This document shows, piece after piece, positions 41,351 to 50,498 of a DNA stretch of 55,355 nt (its first letter is position 1; each line of letters starts with the position of its first letter). Position numbers and translations under genes: made by a program. The stretch spans positions 1-55,355 of the forward strand of contig DATJBC010000038.1 in assembly GCA_035515515.1 (NCBI GenBank), given 5' to 3'. Below the pieces are notes generated by a model, which was not told the DNA's origin, did no database searches, and saw only the letters and a list, made by a program, of their open reading frames with translations. Source of the DNA: DATJBC01 sp035515515 (lineage in GTDB: Bacteria; Actinomycetota; Acidimicrobiia; Acidimicrobiales; UBA8190).

Positions 41351-41429
41351 GCGCACCACCTTTCCCGGGCGAGGGCGGCCCGAGCAGGGCCGACCGGCAG
41401 CCGCTCACTCCGCCACCCCCGGACTAGCT

Positions 41430-41441
41430 AGACAGCTGTCT
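41430..41441. promoter_or_regulatory. 12-bp palindrome in divergent promoter, TetR-type operator candidate
   Basis: AGACAGCTGTCT is a perfect palindrome lying 80 bases from the amidohydrolase start and 69 from the DapB-like start. Its TAGACA-N2-TGTCT form resembles operators of TetR-family regulators of actinobacterial catabolism. TAGTCT at 41448-41453 could be the -10 for the plus-strand gene, placing the palindrome near -35 to -20. Confidence 0.5.
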
Positions 41442-41510
41442 GAAACCTAGTCTGACGGCGCGCCGGCGGCACGGGCGCGGGTCCCGTGGTCCGGGGAAAG
41501 GGGATGCACC

Positions 41511-42614
41511 GTGAGCCCAGCCGACCCCTTGGATGGCCGAAGGGCCCGGGTGTTCCAGGTCGCCACGGGCAACGTGGGCTCCGAGATGATCCGGCGCATC
41601 GGACGGCACCCGGACCTCGAGCTCGTCGGCGTGCACTGCTACACACCGCAGAAGGTGGGGCGGGACGCGGGGGAGCTCGTGGGGGCCGGGGCCATCGGCG
41701 TCCTCACGACCGGCACGGTCGAGGAGATCATCGCCGCCGGGCCCGACTGCGTGACGTTCCACGGGGTCTTCCCCGACCTCGACCTCTACGAGCACGTGCT
41801 CGAAGCCGGCATCAACATCGTGACCACGGCCGACTGGATCACGGGGCACCACCGGGACGCCAACCACCGGCATCCCTCGGGACACACCGAGTCGGAGGTG
41901 ATCGAGGCGGCATGTCGCCGGGGGGCGTCGACCTTCTACGGCACCGGGATGAACCCGGGACTGGCCCAGATCCTCACCATCGCCCACTCCACCGACGTCG
42001 CCGACGTCGAGCACGTGCTCTGCAAGGAGTCGGTGGACGTGTCGTGTCACCACTCGGTCGAGACCTGGCACGCCGTGGGCTTCGGGCTGGATGTCGGCGA
42101 CCCGAGGGTGCCGGGGATGCTCGAGCAGTACACCAGGGTCTTCGAGGACGCCGTGCGCCTGATGGCCGACTGCATGCGCATCGAGCTCGACGCCGTCCGG
42201 TTCGAGTACGAGCTGGGTGCCTGCACCAAGGACGTCGACCTCGGCTGGTACCGGTTGCCCAGGGGATCCCTCGGGGGCTGCTACCTGAAGTACGTGGGCG
42301 TGGTCGGCGAGACACCCAGGGTCGAGATGCACCTCGAGTGGCAGATGACGCCGTTCACCGATCCGCACTGGGACATCCAGGCCTGCTACATCACGCAGAT
42401 CGACGGCGACCCCTGCATCTTCAGCAAGCACATGATCTTCCCGAAGCGCGGGGCCGACCTCTCGTCCCCCGCGGCGTTCGCCTCGCTGGGCATGACGATC
42501 ACCGGCCTTCCGGCCCTCAACGCCATCCGTGCCGTGGTGGCGGCGCCGCCGGGCATCGTGACCAGCGCCGACCTTCCCCTCCGGGCCTTCGCAGGCCGGT
42601 TCGGCACGCCGTAG
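41511..42614 (+). CDS. DapB-like NAD(P)-dependent dehydrogenase (paralog 2)
   Basis: This encodes 367 residues from a GTG. The Rossmann motif RVFQVATGNVGSEMIRRIGRHPDLELVGVH is followed by GTGMNPGLAQILTIAHSTDV and SVDVSCHHSVETWHAVGFG. It belongs to the same group as the protein at 20368 (shared ATGNVG, GTG-x-[NH]-PG) but is clearly diverged. The group covers dihydrodipicolinate-reductase-like and diaminopentanoate-dehydrogenase-like enzymes. It is followed after 10 bases by the Rieske oxygenase gene, so an operon with an oxidative catabolic role is likely. Confidence 0.83.
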   Translation: MSPADPLDGRRARVFQVATGNVGSEMIRRIGRHPDLELVGVHCYTPQKVGRDAGELVGAGAIGVLTTGTVEEIIAAGPDCVTFHGVFPDLDLYEHVLEAGINIVTTADWITGHHRDANHRHPSGHTESEVIEAACRRGASTFYGTGMNPGLAQILTIAHSTDVADVEHVLCKESVDVSCHHSVETWHAVGFGLDVGDPRVPGMLEQYTRVFEDAVRLMADCMRIELDAVRFEYELGACTKDVDLGWYRLPRGSLGGCYLKYVGVVGETPRVEMHLEWQMTPFTDPHWDIQACYITQIDGDPCIFSKHMIFPKRGADLSSPAAFASLGMTITGLPALNAIRAVVAAPPGIVTSADLPLRAFAGRFGTP

Positions 42615-42624
42615 GGGGCGGGGG

Positions 42625-43590
42625 GTGAGCTCCCGGTACCCGTTCCCGGCGGTGCCCGACGGCTGGTTCGGCGTGTGCGCCTCCGAGGCCGTCCCCGCCG
42701 GCGCCGTCACGACACTGCAGTACCTCGGACGCGAGCTCGTGGCGTTCCGGGGCGACGACGGCGCGGCCCGGGTCTTCGACGCCCACTGCCCGCACCTCGG
42801 CGCCCACCTCGGGTTCGGGGGGCGCGTCTGCGGGGACGGGATCAGCTGCCCCTTCCACGGGTGGCGGTTCGACGGGGACGGCCGCCTGGCCGAGGTGCCG
42901 CGCCTCGGACGTCGGCCGCCACGGGTCCAAGCCCATGCCTGGGAGGTGCGCGAGCGAGACGGGCGGGTCTTCGTGTGGCACCACGCGGGGGGCGCCGGGC
43001 CCGCCTACGACGTCCCGTCGTACCGCCGGGACGGCGCGTCGTGGACGCCGTGGCGGATCGACACCTACCGCGTCCGGATCGGCCTGCAGGACCTCACCGA
43101 GAACATCATCGACCGGGCGCACTTCTACACGGTCCACGACATGGTCCCGCCCGACGACGACCACTTCGCCGTGACCTTCGACGGGCCGTCCATGGTCGTC
43201 GACCAGAGCGTCAAGGTCACCGCGGTGACCGACTCCGGGTTCGAGGTGCGGACCCGCACGACGGCGTGGGGCCCGGGCATCGTGGCCGTCGAGGTCCGGG
43301 AGGGCGCCCTGGACATGCTCACCTTCATCACCCAGACGCCGGTCGACGACGAGATCACCGAGATCACCATCCACTTCTCGATGAAGGCGCTGGGGGACGA
43401 CCAGGCGACGGCGTCGGTGGCCGAGCTCAACGCCAAGGTGACGAACCTGCAGTTCACGCAGGACATCCCGATCTGGGAGCACAAGGTCTACCGGCAGCGG
43501 CCGGTCCTCACGAAGGTCGACGGGCCGATCGCCCAGTACAGGCGCTGGTTCCGCCAGTTCTACTCGGGGTGGGAGCCCCCGGGCGACTGA
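42625..43590 (+). CDS. Rieske non-heme iron oxygenase, KshA/7-desaturase-like
   Basis: This encodes 321 residues from a GTG after a G-rich ribosome site. The Rieske cluster ligands are CPHLGAH (Cys55, His57) and CPFHGW (Cys75, His78). The catalytic domain has DLTENIIDRAHFYTVHD, providing the bridging Asp/Asn and two His of the mononuclear iron site. Closest in style to 3-ketosteroid 9-alpha-hydroxylase (KshA) and cholesterol 7-desaturase-type oxygenases, but shorter than KshA (~380). It needs a separate reductase, not found here. Probably hydroxylates or desaturates a steroid-like or alicyclic substrate. Confidence 0.88.
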   Translation: MSSRYPFPAVPDGWFGVCASEAVPAGAVTTLQYLGRELVAFRGDDGAARVFDAHCPHLGAHLGFGGRVCGDGISCPFHGWRFDGDGRLAEVPRLGRRPPRVQAHAWEVRERDGRVFVWHHAGGAGPAYDVPSYRRDGASWTPWRIDTYRVRIGLQDLTENIIDRAHFYTVHDMVPPDDDHFAVTFDGPSMVVDQSVKVTAVTDSGFEVRTRTTAWGPGIVAVEVREGALDMLTFITQTPVDDEITEITIHFSMKALGDDQATASVAELNAKVTNLQFTQDIPIWEHKVYRQRPVLTKVDGPIAQYRRWFRQFYSGWEPPGD

Positions 43591-43608
43591 CCGGGGTCCG
43601 GGTGGGGG

Positions 43609-43631
43609 CCGCCACGGTGCACCGGTGGCGG
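43609..43631. terminator. hairpin between convergent Rieske and hydrolase-cyclase genes
   Basis: A 7-bp stem (CCGCCAC / GTGGCGG), extended inward by GGT/ACC with one bulge, sits in the 50-base gap between two convergent genes. A bidirectional terminator is the simplest reading. Confidence 0.5.
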
Positions 43632-43640
43632 AGCGGAGGC

Positions 43641-44978
43641 TTAGTCGGCCACGGCGAAGAGCTGCCACGTCCCGGGCACGCCCTTCAGGTCGTGCTCGCC
43701 ACGGCTGCGGAACTGGATGTCCGAGCCCGCCACGAGGTCCTTGACGGTGGAGGACACGAGCACCTCACCGGGACCGGCTGCCGACTCGACGCGCGCGGCG
43801 ATGTGGACGGCGATGCCCGAAAGGTCCTCACCGCGCGCCTCGACCTCGCCGGCGTGGACGCCGGCGCGGATCTGCAGGCCCAGATCGGCGACGCCGTCCC
43901 GGATGGCGGCCGCACACCGGACGGCACGGGCGGGGCCGTCGAAGGCCGCCAACGTCCCGTCGCCCGTCGACTTGACCTGCCGTCCCCGGAAGCGCTCCAG
44001 CTCCCTGTGCACCAGGGCGTCGTAGGCGTCCAGCGTCCGGCGCCACTGGCGGTCCCTGCGCTCGGCGGCCTGCGCCGTCGAGCCCACGATGTCGGTGAAC
44101 ATCACGGTCGCCAGGAGCCGGTCGACGTCCCTGCGGGTCCGTGACCCGGTGAGGAACTCCTCGACCTCGGCCACGAGGTGCTCGGAGTCACCGAGCCACA
44201 GGATGTGGCAATCACCCTCCTGCTCGACGTAGCGGGCACCCGGGATGTGCTCCGCCAGGTACCGGCCCTGGCCGCGGGGCATGACGCGGTCCTCTTTCCG
44301 TTGCACGACGAGCGTCGGGGCGGTGATGGTCGGCAGGATGGGTCGCACGTCGACGTGCTCGATGAAATCGAGGATGGCTTCGACGGCGCTGGGGCTTCCC
44401 GACAGCCGCTCCCAGCGTGCGATGCCCGCCACCGCCCGCTCCTGGGTCGCAAGTCCCGGAGCGAAGTACTCGATCGACCCGCCCGTCCCCCACCCACCGG
44501 TGTCGACCATCCGGCGGAACTCGTCGAGGCTCGGGGCCGGTATCCCCGCCGGGTGGTCCGGCGTCCGGAGCATCTTGGCGAACGTGGCGGCGAGCACGAG
44601 CGCCCGCACGCGGTCGGGGTAGGTGGCGGCGAAGACGATGCTCATCGGGCCGCCTTCGGAGTAGCCGAACAGCGCGGCGTCCTCACAGTGCGCAGCGTCC
44701 ATCACCGCCCGCACGTCCTCCATCCGCTCCTCGATGCTGGCGTTCCCCACGTCCCGGTCCGACAGCCCCGTTCCGCGCTTGTCGAACATCACCACGCGGG
44801 CGAAGGCGGCGAGGCCCTCGAAGAAGCGCGACGCCCTGGGGTCCTCCCACATGAGGTCCAGGTGGTTGACGAGCCCCGGGACGAAGACGAGGTCGACGGG
44901 GCCGTCGCCGTAGACCTGGTAGGCGATGTGGACGCCGTCACCGGTCTTCACGTATCGGGTCGCGGGAGGCCCGGGCAC
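43641..44978 (-). CDS. alpha/beta-hydrolase fused to class III adenylate/guanylate cyclase domain
   Basis: This encodes 445 residues from a GTG with GAGG upstream. The N-terminal ~275 residues form an alpha/beta-hydrolase: oxyanion region FVPGLVNHLD, nucleophile elbow GYSEGG with Ser107, and late His in EGDCHILWLGD. The C-terminal ~165 residues form a class III cyclase domain: LLATVMFTDIVGSTAQAAE (first metal Asp), GRQVKSTGDGTLAAFDGPARA (second Asp and substrate Lys region) and VHIAARVESAAGPGEVLVSS. This fusion is recurrent in actinobacteria. It may link hydrolysis or ligand binding to cyclic nucleotide output; the ligand is unknown. Confidence 0.9.
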   Translation of the reverse strand: MPGPPATRYVKTGDGVHIAYQVYGDGPVDLVFVPGLVNHLDLMWEDPRASRFFEGLAAFARVVMFDKRGTGLSDRDVGNASIEERMEDVRAVMDAAHCEDAALFGYSEGGPMSIVFAATYPDRVRALVLAATFAKMLRTPDHPAGIPAPSLDEFRRMVDTGGWGTGGSIEYFAPGLATQERAVAGIARWERLSGSPSAVEAILDFIEHVDVRPILPTITAPTLVVQRKEDRVMPRGQGRYLAEHIPGARYVEQEGDCHILWLGDSEHLVAEVEEFLTGSRTRRDVDRLLATVMFTDIVGSTAQAAERRDRQWRRTLDAYDALVHRELERFRGRQVKSTGDGTLAAFDGPARAVRCAAAIRDGVADLGLQIRAGVHAGEVEARGEDLSGIAVHIAARVESAAGPGEVLVSSTVKDLVAGSDIQFRSRGEHDLKGVPGTWQLFAVAD

Positions 44979-45144
44979 GGACCTCGAAGCTACTCAATCC
45001 GCGGCCGCCCGCCCCGCAGCGTCGGCCCACCGCGCCCCGCGGCGGGTGGTCCCGTGGGTAAAGCGGGGCGTGGGCCGTCGGCGGCGGCCCCGAGGCGGGC
45101 GGGGGCGCCGCCCGGCGACGCCTGGACCGGCCCCGGCGGGTGCG

Positions 45145-46020
45145 CTACTCGGTCCTCGAGAGCCCCCGCACGGCGGCCACGAAGAACACCGCCGCGAAGC
45201 ACATGACCATGACGACCTCGAGCCAGATGGGGAGCGTCCACCCGAACCAGGTGACGGTGGTGGAGAAGTGCGACCGGGCCACGGCCGACATGTGCTGCGC
45301 GTCGAAGATCACCTGCCGGAACGGGGCGATGGCGTAGGTCAGGGGGTTCAGCCGGGTGACGAACGCCAGCCAGGCGGGCAGGCCGCTGAGCGGGAAGAGG
45401 GCACCGGACAGGAAGAGCATGGGCATGAGCAGCATCTGCATGACGACCTGGAAGGACTCCATCTTGGAGATCCGGCTCGCGATGAACACGCCGAAGGTCG
45501 TCATGGCGACGGCCATGAGCAGCTCCAGGAGGACCATCTGCACCACGAGGGCGACGGAGAGGTGGATGCCGACCAACGGAGCGAGCACCAGCATGATCGT
45601 GCCCTGCATCACGGCCACCGTGGCGCCGCCGAACATCTTGCCCAGCACGAGGGTGGAGCGCCCGACGGGGGCGACCAGCATCTCGCGCAGGAACCCGAAC
45701 TCGCGGTCCCATACGATGGAGAGAGCCGAGAACATCGCCGTCATGACGACGCTCATGGCGACCACGCCCGGGTACACGAACTGGTGGAAGTTGAAGCCAC
45801 CGACGGTCCCGACCAGCCCGCTCATCCCGTAGCCCAGGACGAAGAGGAACAGCACGGGCTGGATGAGGCCGCTCAGGATCCGGGTCCGGGTGCGCACGTA
45901 GCGGATCAGCTCGCGCTCCCACACCATGCCGACGACGCGCAGCTCGGCCACCGCCCCGCCGCGCTGCTGGACCGGGGCTGGGGTCCCGCCGTCGGGCCGC
46001 GGCCACGTGGTCGTCGTCAC
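45145..46020 (-). CDS. ABC-2 type (DrrB-like) multidrug/antibiotic exporter permease
   Basis: This encodes 291 residues from a GTG. Six membrane helices are visible, starting with RTRILSGLIQPVLFLFVLGYGM. The cytoplasmic loop WDREFGFLREMLVAPVGRSTLVLGKMFGGATVA is the ABC-2 signature. LNPLTYAIAPFRQVIFD near the C-terminus is a DrrB-type hallmark. It follows the ATPase gene by 7 bases, so the two form one exporter. The family exports drugs, lipids or polyketides. Confidence 0.9.
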   Translation of the reverse strand: MTTTTWPRPDGGTPAPVQQRGGAVAELRVVGMVWERELIRYVRTRTRILSGLIQPVLFLFVLGYGMSGLVGTVGGFNFHQFVYPGVVAMSVVMTAMFSALSIVWDREFGFLREMLVAPVGRSTLVLGKMFGGATVAVMQGTIMLVLAPLVGIHLSVALVVQMVLLELLMAVAMTTFGVFIASRISKMESFQVVMQMLLMPMLFLSGALFPLSGLPAWLAFVTRLNPLTYAIAPFRQVIFDAQHMSAVARSHFSTTVTWFGWTLPIWLEVVMVMCFAAVFFVAAVRGLSRTE

Positions 46021-46027
46021 GGCGCCG

Positions 46028-47056
46028 TCACCGCCGGTGCGCGCCGTGCATGCGGGCGAACATGGGCAGCTGCCCACCCTCGTTGTGCTGCTCGCGGATC
46101 TCGCGCCCGGTGTAGTGGAGGAACACGTCGTCGAGGGTGGGGCGGTGCGCCCGCACCAGGCGCACGGGGACCCCGGCCCTGGCCACCAGCGGCCCGACGG
46201 CCGCCTCCGCCTCGTTCACGTACGAGATCAACCCGCTCCGGGTGGGCTCGACCCTGTAGCCCGCGGCGCGCAGCGCCGCCAGGGCGGCGCCGTCGTCGGC
46301 CGTCTCGAGCGCGACGGTGTCGCTCCCCACCGACGCCTTGAGCGCGTCGGGGGTGTCGAGGGCGATGATCTCACCGTGGTCGATGATGGCGATGCGCTCG
46401 GCGTTCTCGGCCTCGTCCATGTAGTGGGTGGTGAGGAAGATCGTCACCCCCTCCTCCCGGCGCAGGCGGTGGATGTCCTCCCAGATGAGCGCCCGGGTCT
46501 GGGGATCGAGGCCCACCGTCGGCTCGTCGAGGAACAGGACGCTCGGCGTGTGCAGCATGCCGCGGGCGATCTCGAGGCGGCGGGCCATGCCGCCCGAGTA
46601 CGTCGACACCAGGTCCTTGCGGCGCTCGGTGAGAGCCACCAGCTCCATGACCCGGGCGATCCTCTGCTCGATCTGGCCGGTGGGCACGCCGTAGAGGACG
46701 GCGTGGAAGCGCAGGTTCTCCTCGGCGGTCAACTGGTCGTCGAGCGTCTGTTCCTGGAACACGAGGCCGATGTGGCGACGCACCATCCTGGCCTGGGCGA
46801 CGACGTCGTAGCCGCCTACCTTCGCCCCCCCGGCGCTGGGCGCGGCCAGTGTGCACAGCATGTTGATGGTGGTCGACTTGCCCGCCCCGTTGGGACCCAG
46901 GAAGGCGAAGATCGAACCGTGGGCGACGTCGAAGGTGACGTCGTTCACGGCGGTCAGCGCCCCGAAGCGCTTGGTCAGGCCGCGCACCTCCACCGCGGCG
47001 GAACCATCACCTGCCGAGCCACGATCGACTCGGGAGGTGTCGGTGAGCACGACCAC
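46028..47056 (-). CDS. ABC transporter ATPase, DrrA-like
   Basis: This encodes 342 residues. Walker A FLGPNGAGKSTT, Q-loop VFQEQTLDDQLT, signature TYSGGMARRLEIARG, Walker B VLFLDEPTVGLDPQTR and H-loop TTHYMDEAE are all complete. A C-terminal ~90-residue extension (IISYV-type ALKASVGSDTVALETADDG... to DVFLHYTGREIRE) is typical of DrrA-family daunorubicin-type exporters. Start: the GTG at 47056 sits 5 bases after GGGAGG; the ATG at 47083 is an alternative with no ribosome site. Confidence 0.9.
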   Translation of the reverse strand: MVVLTDTSRVDRGSAGDGSAAVEVRGLTKRFGALTAVNDVTFDVAHGSIFAFLGPNGAGKSTTINMLCTLAAPSAGGAKVGGYDVVAQARMVRRHIGLVFQEQTLDDQLTAEENLRFHAVLYGVPTGQIEQRIARVMELVALTERRKDLVSTYSGGMARRLEIARGMLHTPSVLFLDEPTVGLDPQTRALIWEDIHRLRREEGVTIFLTTHYMDEAENAERIAIIDHGEIIALDTPDALKASVGSDTVALETADDGAALAALRAAGYRVEPTRSGLISYVNEAEAAVGPLVARAGVPVRLVRAHRPTLDDVFLHYTGREIREQHNEGGQLPMFARMHGAHRR

Positions 47057-47178
47057 GCGAACCTCCCTTGGCGCCCGGGCCATCTCCTCAGTACCGGTCC
47101 GCCAAGAGCCATCATGACGGCCGTGCCGGGGAACCGGCAGGGTCCATGGTCCCTTCGTCCACGGCGGCGACGCCCCCG

Positions 47179-49620
47179 TCAGGGGGACGGGAACGAGGGC
47201 GGGGCCTCCCCCGGCGCGCTCCCCCATCCCGGGTCGGGCGACGGCCCGAGGCGCACGTCGAGCACCGCCCCCGACGCCGTGACCGAGGCGGGGAGCCACG
47301 GGCAGGAGTAGGCGGCGGGGGCGGCGGCGTCGGCCGCCCCGCAGGGGCCCGGCGCGGCCAGGACGCCTTGGGCCGTCACCCCGTGGACGTAGGGCGCGGC
47401 GGGCGACGCGCCGGGGGCGTCGATGACGAGGGCGCGCCCGTCCCCCAGGGTCAGCGCCACGTGGGGGAAGAGCGGGCTGGCCAGGGCGAGCTCGCCCCGC
47501 CCGGGGACCTCGGGGTAGAGCCCGATGGCCGCCCACACGTACCACGACGACAGGGTCCCGAGGTCGTCGTTGCCCGGCTCGCCGTCGGGCGTGGCCGCGT
47601 AGAGGGAGGTGGCGATGCGCCGCACCACCGACTGGGTGCGCCACGGGGCGCCGGCGTAGTCGTACTCCCAGGGGACGCCGAGCGACGGCTCGTTCCCGGC
47701 CCAGTCGTAGGGCTGCTTGCGGCTGCTGTTGAGCTTGGTGAAGAAGGTGTCGAGCTTGCGCACCACCGCCCGGTCGCCTCCCAGGGCGCCGAAGAGCCCG
47801 TGGAGGTCCTGGGGGACGCTCCAGGTGTACTGGACGGCATTGCCCTCCTCGAACCCGGCCTGGCCGATGCCGGGGAGGGGCGAGGGCTGGAAGGCGGGGC
47901 CGGGCGGGAAGGTCCCGTCGGACCGGCGCGCGCCGAGATAGCCCGTGGCGGTGTCGACCTCGTGGCGCCAGTTCTGGGCCCGGGCCATGAAGCGTGCGTC
48001 GTCGGCGCTGTCCCCCGCCGCCTGCGCCACCTGCGCCACGGCGAAGTCGTCGACGGCGTACTCCAGGGTGAGCGAGCCCCCGACGGTGTAGTCGAGCGAG
48101 GTGACGTCGTGGACCTCGGCGTCGACGTACCCCTTGGCCTCGTACTCCGTCAGGTCCTGACGCTCGGGATAGGCGCCGTCGGTGGCGCCCGGGTCGGTGG
48201 CCCCCTTGACCATGTCCGCCAGCGCCGTTCGCAGGTCGAAGGCGCGGGCGCCGAAGGCGTAGGCCGCCGCGATGACCGGATCGACCGAGTCCCCGTTCTG
48301 CTGGGCGGCGTCGGAGTCGGCCACGGCCCACTTGGGCAGGGCGCCGCCCTGGCCGGCGTCGGTGAGCAGCGAGGTGACCATGTCGCTGGCCTGCTGCGGA
48401 GCCAGCAACGCCAACAGGGGGATCTCGCTGCGGTAGACGTCCCATTCGGAGAAGTCGGTGTACTGGGTGTAGCCCACCGCCATGTGCACCTTGTCGTCGA
48501 ATCCGGCGTACTGGCCGTTGGCGTCGTCGAACACATTGGGCTCGAGCAACGACTTGTAGAGCGCCGAATAGAAGGTGCGCTCGTCAGCGAGGGAGCCCCC
48601 GCGCACGGCGATCCTGCCCAGGAGGGCGTTCCAGGCCGCGGTGTCCCGTCGCTGCAGCGTGCCGACGTCCCACCCGGTGTCCTCGGCGTCGATGTTCTCC
48701 AGGGCGTCGTCGACGCTCACGAAGGACACGCCCACCTGCATCACCACCGCTCGGGTGCCGGCGGGGAAGGTGACGTAGGCACCCGAGCGCGCCGCGGTGC
48801 TCGCCGTGCTGCCCGGCTCCACCGTGGCGCCGTGCCAGGTGCCCCAGGAGGTGAAGGGCTGCGCGAAGCGGGCGGCGAAGTAGAGCTGGTAGGTGCCGCC
48901 GGTCCCGCAGAACGAGCCGCTCGCCACCGACCCCTCCACCTCGTCGTGGCCGACGACGGCCACGGCGGAGCGCGCCGATCCGTTGGCGCTGCCGGCCACC
49001 TTGAACAACAGGTTGTCCCGGCCCGAGCCCCCGAAGACGAAGCGACCCAGGCCCGAGCGGGCCGTCACGGCCAGCGTGACGGCGACCCCGGGGTCCCCCG
49101 CGGTCACCGCGTAGCTGCCGGGGTGTGCCACCTCGGTGGCGTGCGAGAACCTCGCCGTGGTGGCGGCGGGATCCCGTCGGAGCGCACCCACGGTGGGGAG
49201 GATGGGGATGTCCCCGTAGACGGGACAGCCCGGCCCGCTCATGTGCGTCAGGCTGAACCCGCTGATCGAGGAGTCCTTGTAGCTGTAGCCGCCGCCCGGC
49301 GCCCGGTCAGGCGATGTGTCGGGGCTCCACTGCACCATGCCGAACGGCACGTCGGCACCGGGGAACGTGTCGATCGACCCCACGCTCGTCCCCCCCACAC
49401 CCGTTCCCATGAAGGGGTCGACGAGCGACGCCGGAGAGGCGGAGCCCGGCACGCGTCCGGCCGGTGCCGTCGTCGAGGGTGGCTGGGAGTGTCTCGTGGA
49501 CGACGACGCGGGGGCGCCCGGGCCGCACCCGGCCCCGAGGACGGCGCTGCCCGCGACCACCACCAGCGCCACCACGCGACGCCCACCCGTCCGCCGCACG
49601 ACCTCGACGGCTCGGCGCAC
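47179..49620 (-). CDS. GH92 family alpha-mannosidase-like lipoprotein
   Basis: This encodes 813 residues. A twin-basic hydrophobic signal ends in LGAGC (lipobox Cys32), so the enzyme is anchored outside the membrane. The GH92 landmarks are VDPFMGTGVGGTSVGSIDTFPGADVPFGMVQWSPDT, GGGYSYKDSSISGFSLTHMSGPGC, YTDFSEWDVYRSEIPLLALLAP, AGNEPSLGVPWEYDYAGAPW and GNDDLGTLSSWYVWAAIGLYPEVPG. The family removes alpha-1,2/1,3-linked mannose with a calcium-dependent inverting mechanism, acting on mannans or glycoproteins. It stands alone, with no other polysaccharide-use genes nearby. Confidence 0.92.
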   Translation of the reverse strand: MRRAVEVVRRTGGRRVVALVVVAGSAVLGAGCGPGAPASSSTRHSQPPSTTAPAGRVPGSASPASLVDPFMGTGVGGTSVGSIDTFPGADVPFGMVQWSPDTSPDRAPGGGYSYKDSSISGFSLTHMSGPGCPVYGDIPILPTVGALRRDPAATTARFSHATEVAHPGSYAVTAGDPGVAVTLAVTARSGLGRFVFGGSGRDNLLFKVAGSANGSARSAVAVVGHDEVEGSVASGSFCGTGGTYQLYFAARFAQPFTSWGTWHGATVEPGSTASTAARSGAYVTFPAGTRAVVMQVGVSFVSVDDALENIDAEDTGWDVGTLQRRDTAAWNALLGRIAVRGGSLADERTFYSALYKSLLEPNVFDDANGQYAGFDDKVHMAVGYTQYTDFSEWDVYRSEIPLLALLAPQQASDMVTSLLTDAGQGGALPKWAVADSDAAQQNGDSVDPVIAAAYAFGARAFDLRTALADMVKGATDPGATDGAYPERQDLTEYEAKGYVDAEVHDVTSLDYTVGGSLTLEYAVDDFAVAQVAQAAGDSADDARFMARAQNWRHEVDTATGYLGARRSDGTFPPGPAFQPSPLPGIGQAGFEEGNAVQYTWSVPQDLHGLFGALGGDRAVVRKLDTFFTKLNSSRKQPYDWAGNEPSLGVPWEYDYAGAPWRTQSVVRRIATSLYAATPDGEPGNDDLGTLSSWYVWAAIGLYPEVPGRGELALASPLFPHVALTLGDGRALVIDAPGASPAAPYVHGVTAQGVLAAPGPCGAADAAAPAAYSCPWLPASVTASGAVLDVRLGPSPDPGWGSAPGEAPPSFPSP

Positions 49621-49670
49621 CGCGGGGATTGTAGGAGACGGGCGCCGGGCGAGCGCGGGCCGTGCGCCGC

Positions 49671-50390
49671 CTATCCGGCGGAGTCGCGCGCCGTGTGCGT
49701 CCCGGGATCGCGTCGTGCCCGGGCCCCGGTGACGGCGCGAGCGAGCGCGTCCTTGAGGATCGTGGCCGTCAGCACGCCGACGTCGGTGGGCGACCGGTCG
49801 AAGTCGATCATGAGCGCTTGTGTGGCGAACGGGGAGAGGGCCAGGGCGAACGTCAGCACGAGGTCCTCAGGAGGAGCGCCCTCACCACCGGCGGACAACC
49901 ATGCCAGGCCCGCCAGGTAGTTGACCGCTCGGAGGCGGTACTCGCGCCGGAAGCGGGCCACCGCCGACAGGGTCTCGGCCTCGACGTCCTTCATCGAATG
50001 GATGTCCCAGAAGGCCTGGCCGAAGACCCGTGCCGAGCGGGTGTGGATGGTCACGCACAGGTGCGTGAGCCATTCGTCGACGTCGGCGACCCTGCGGGGG
50101 AGCGCCCCGATCCATCCCTCGAGGTCGTCGGTCAGCCGGGGCAGGTCGTCGACGGGGTAGCGCCCGCAGGCCTCGAACATGTCCTTGACGGTCTCGGCGA
50201 TGAGCCGGTCGTGCGTGGCGTAGTGGCGGAATATGGTGCGGGCGCTCACCCCCGACGCCCGCGCCACCTCGTCCACGGTGGCGCTGAAGCCGTGGCAGGC
50301 GACCACCTCCATGGCGGCGTGCCTGATCCGGGCGCGCGTCGACTCCGGCCGCGGGCGGGGCACGCCGACGACAGCGCCGGAGTCGGTCAT
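49671..50390 (-). CDS. TetR family transcriptional regulator
   Basis: This encodes 239 residues. The N-terminal helix-turn-helix reads RARIRHAAMEVVACHGFSATVDEVARASGVSARTIFRHYATHDRLI, a standard TetR domain at about residues 18-65. The rest is a helical ligand-binding and dimer domain, unlike any I can name. It is upstream of and on the same strand as the GH92 gene, 50 bases apart. A near-palindrome 110 bases upstream of its start is a candidate site for its own control. Confidence 0.9.
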   Translation of the reverse strand: MTDSGAVVGVPRPRPESTRARIRHAAMEVVACHGFSATVDEVARASGVSARTIFRHYATHDRLIAETVKDMFEACGRYPVDDLPRLTDDLEGWIGALPRRVADVDEWLTHLCVTIHTRSARVFGQAFWDIHSMKDVEAETLSAVARFRREYRLRAVNYLAGLAWLSAGGEGAPPEDLVLTFALALSPFATQALMIDFDRSPTDVGVLTATILKDALARAVTGARARRDPGTHTARDSAG

Positions 50391-50498
50391 CGTGCTCGCA
50401 CGCTCGGTGTCGTCGAGGCCCGTGCGCGGCCGCAGCGCGGCGCGCGCACCACGAGGAGCGGACGCCTCGGTGTGAGCCGCATATTGCGTCGCCTCGTC

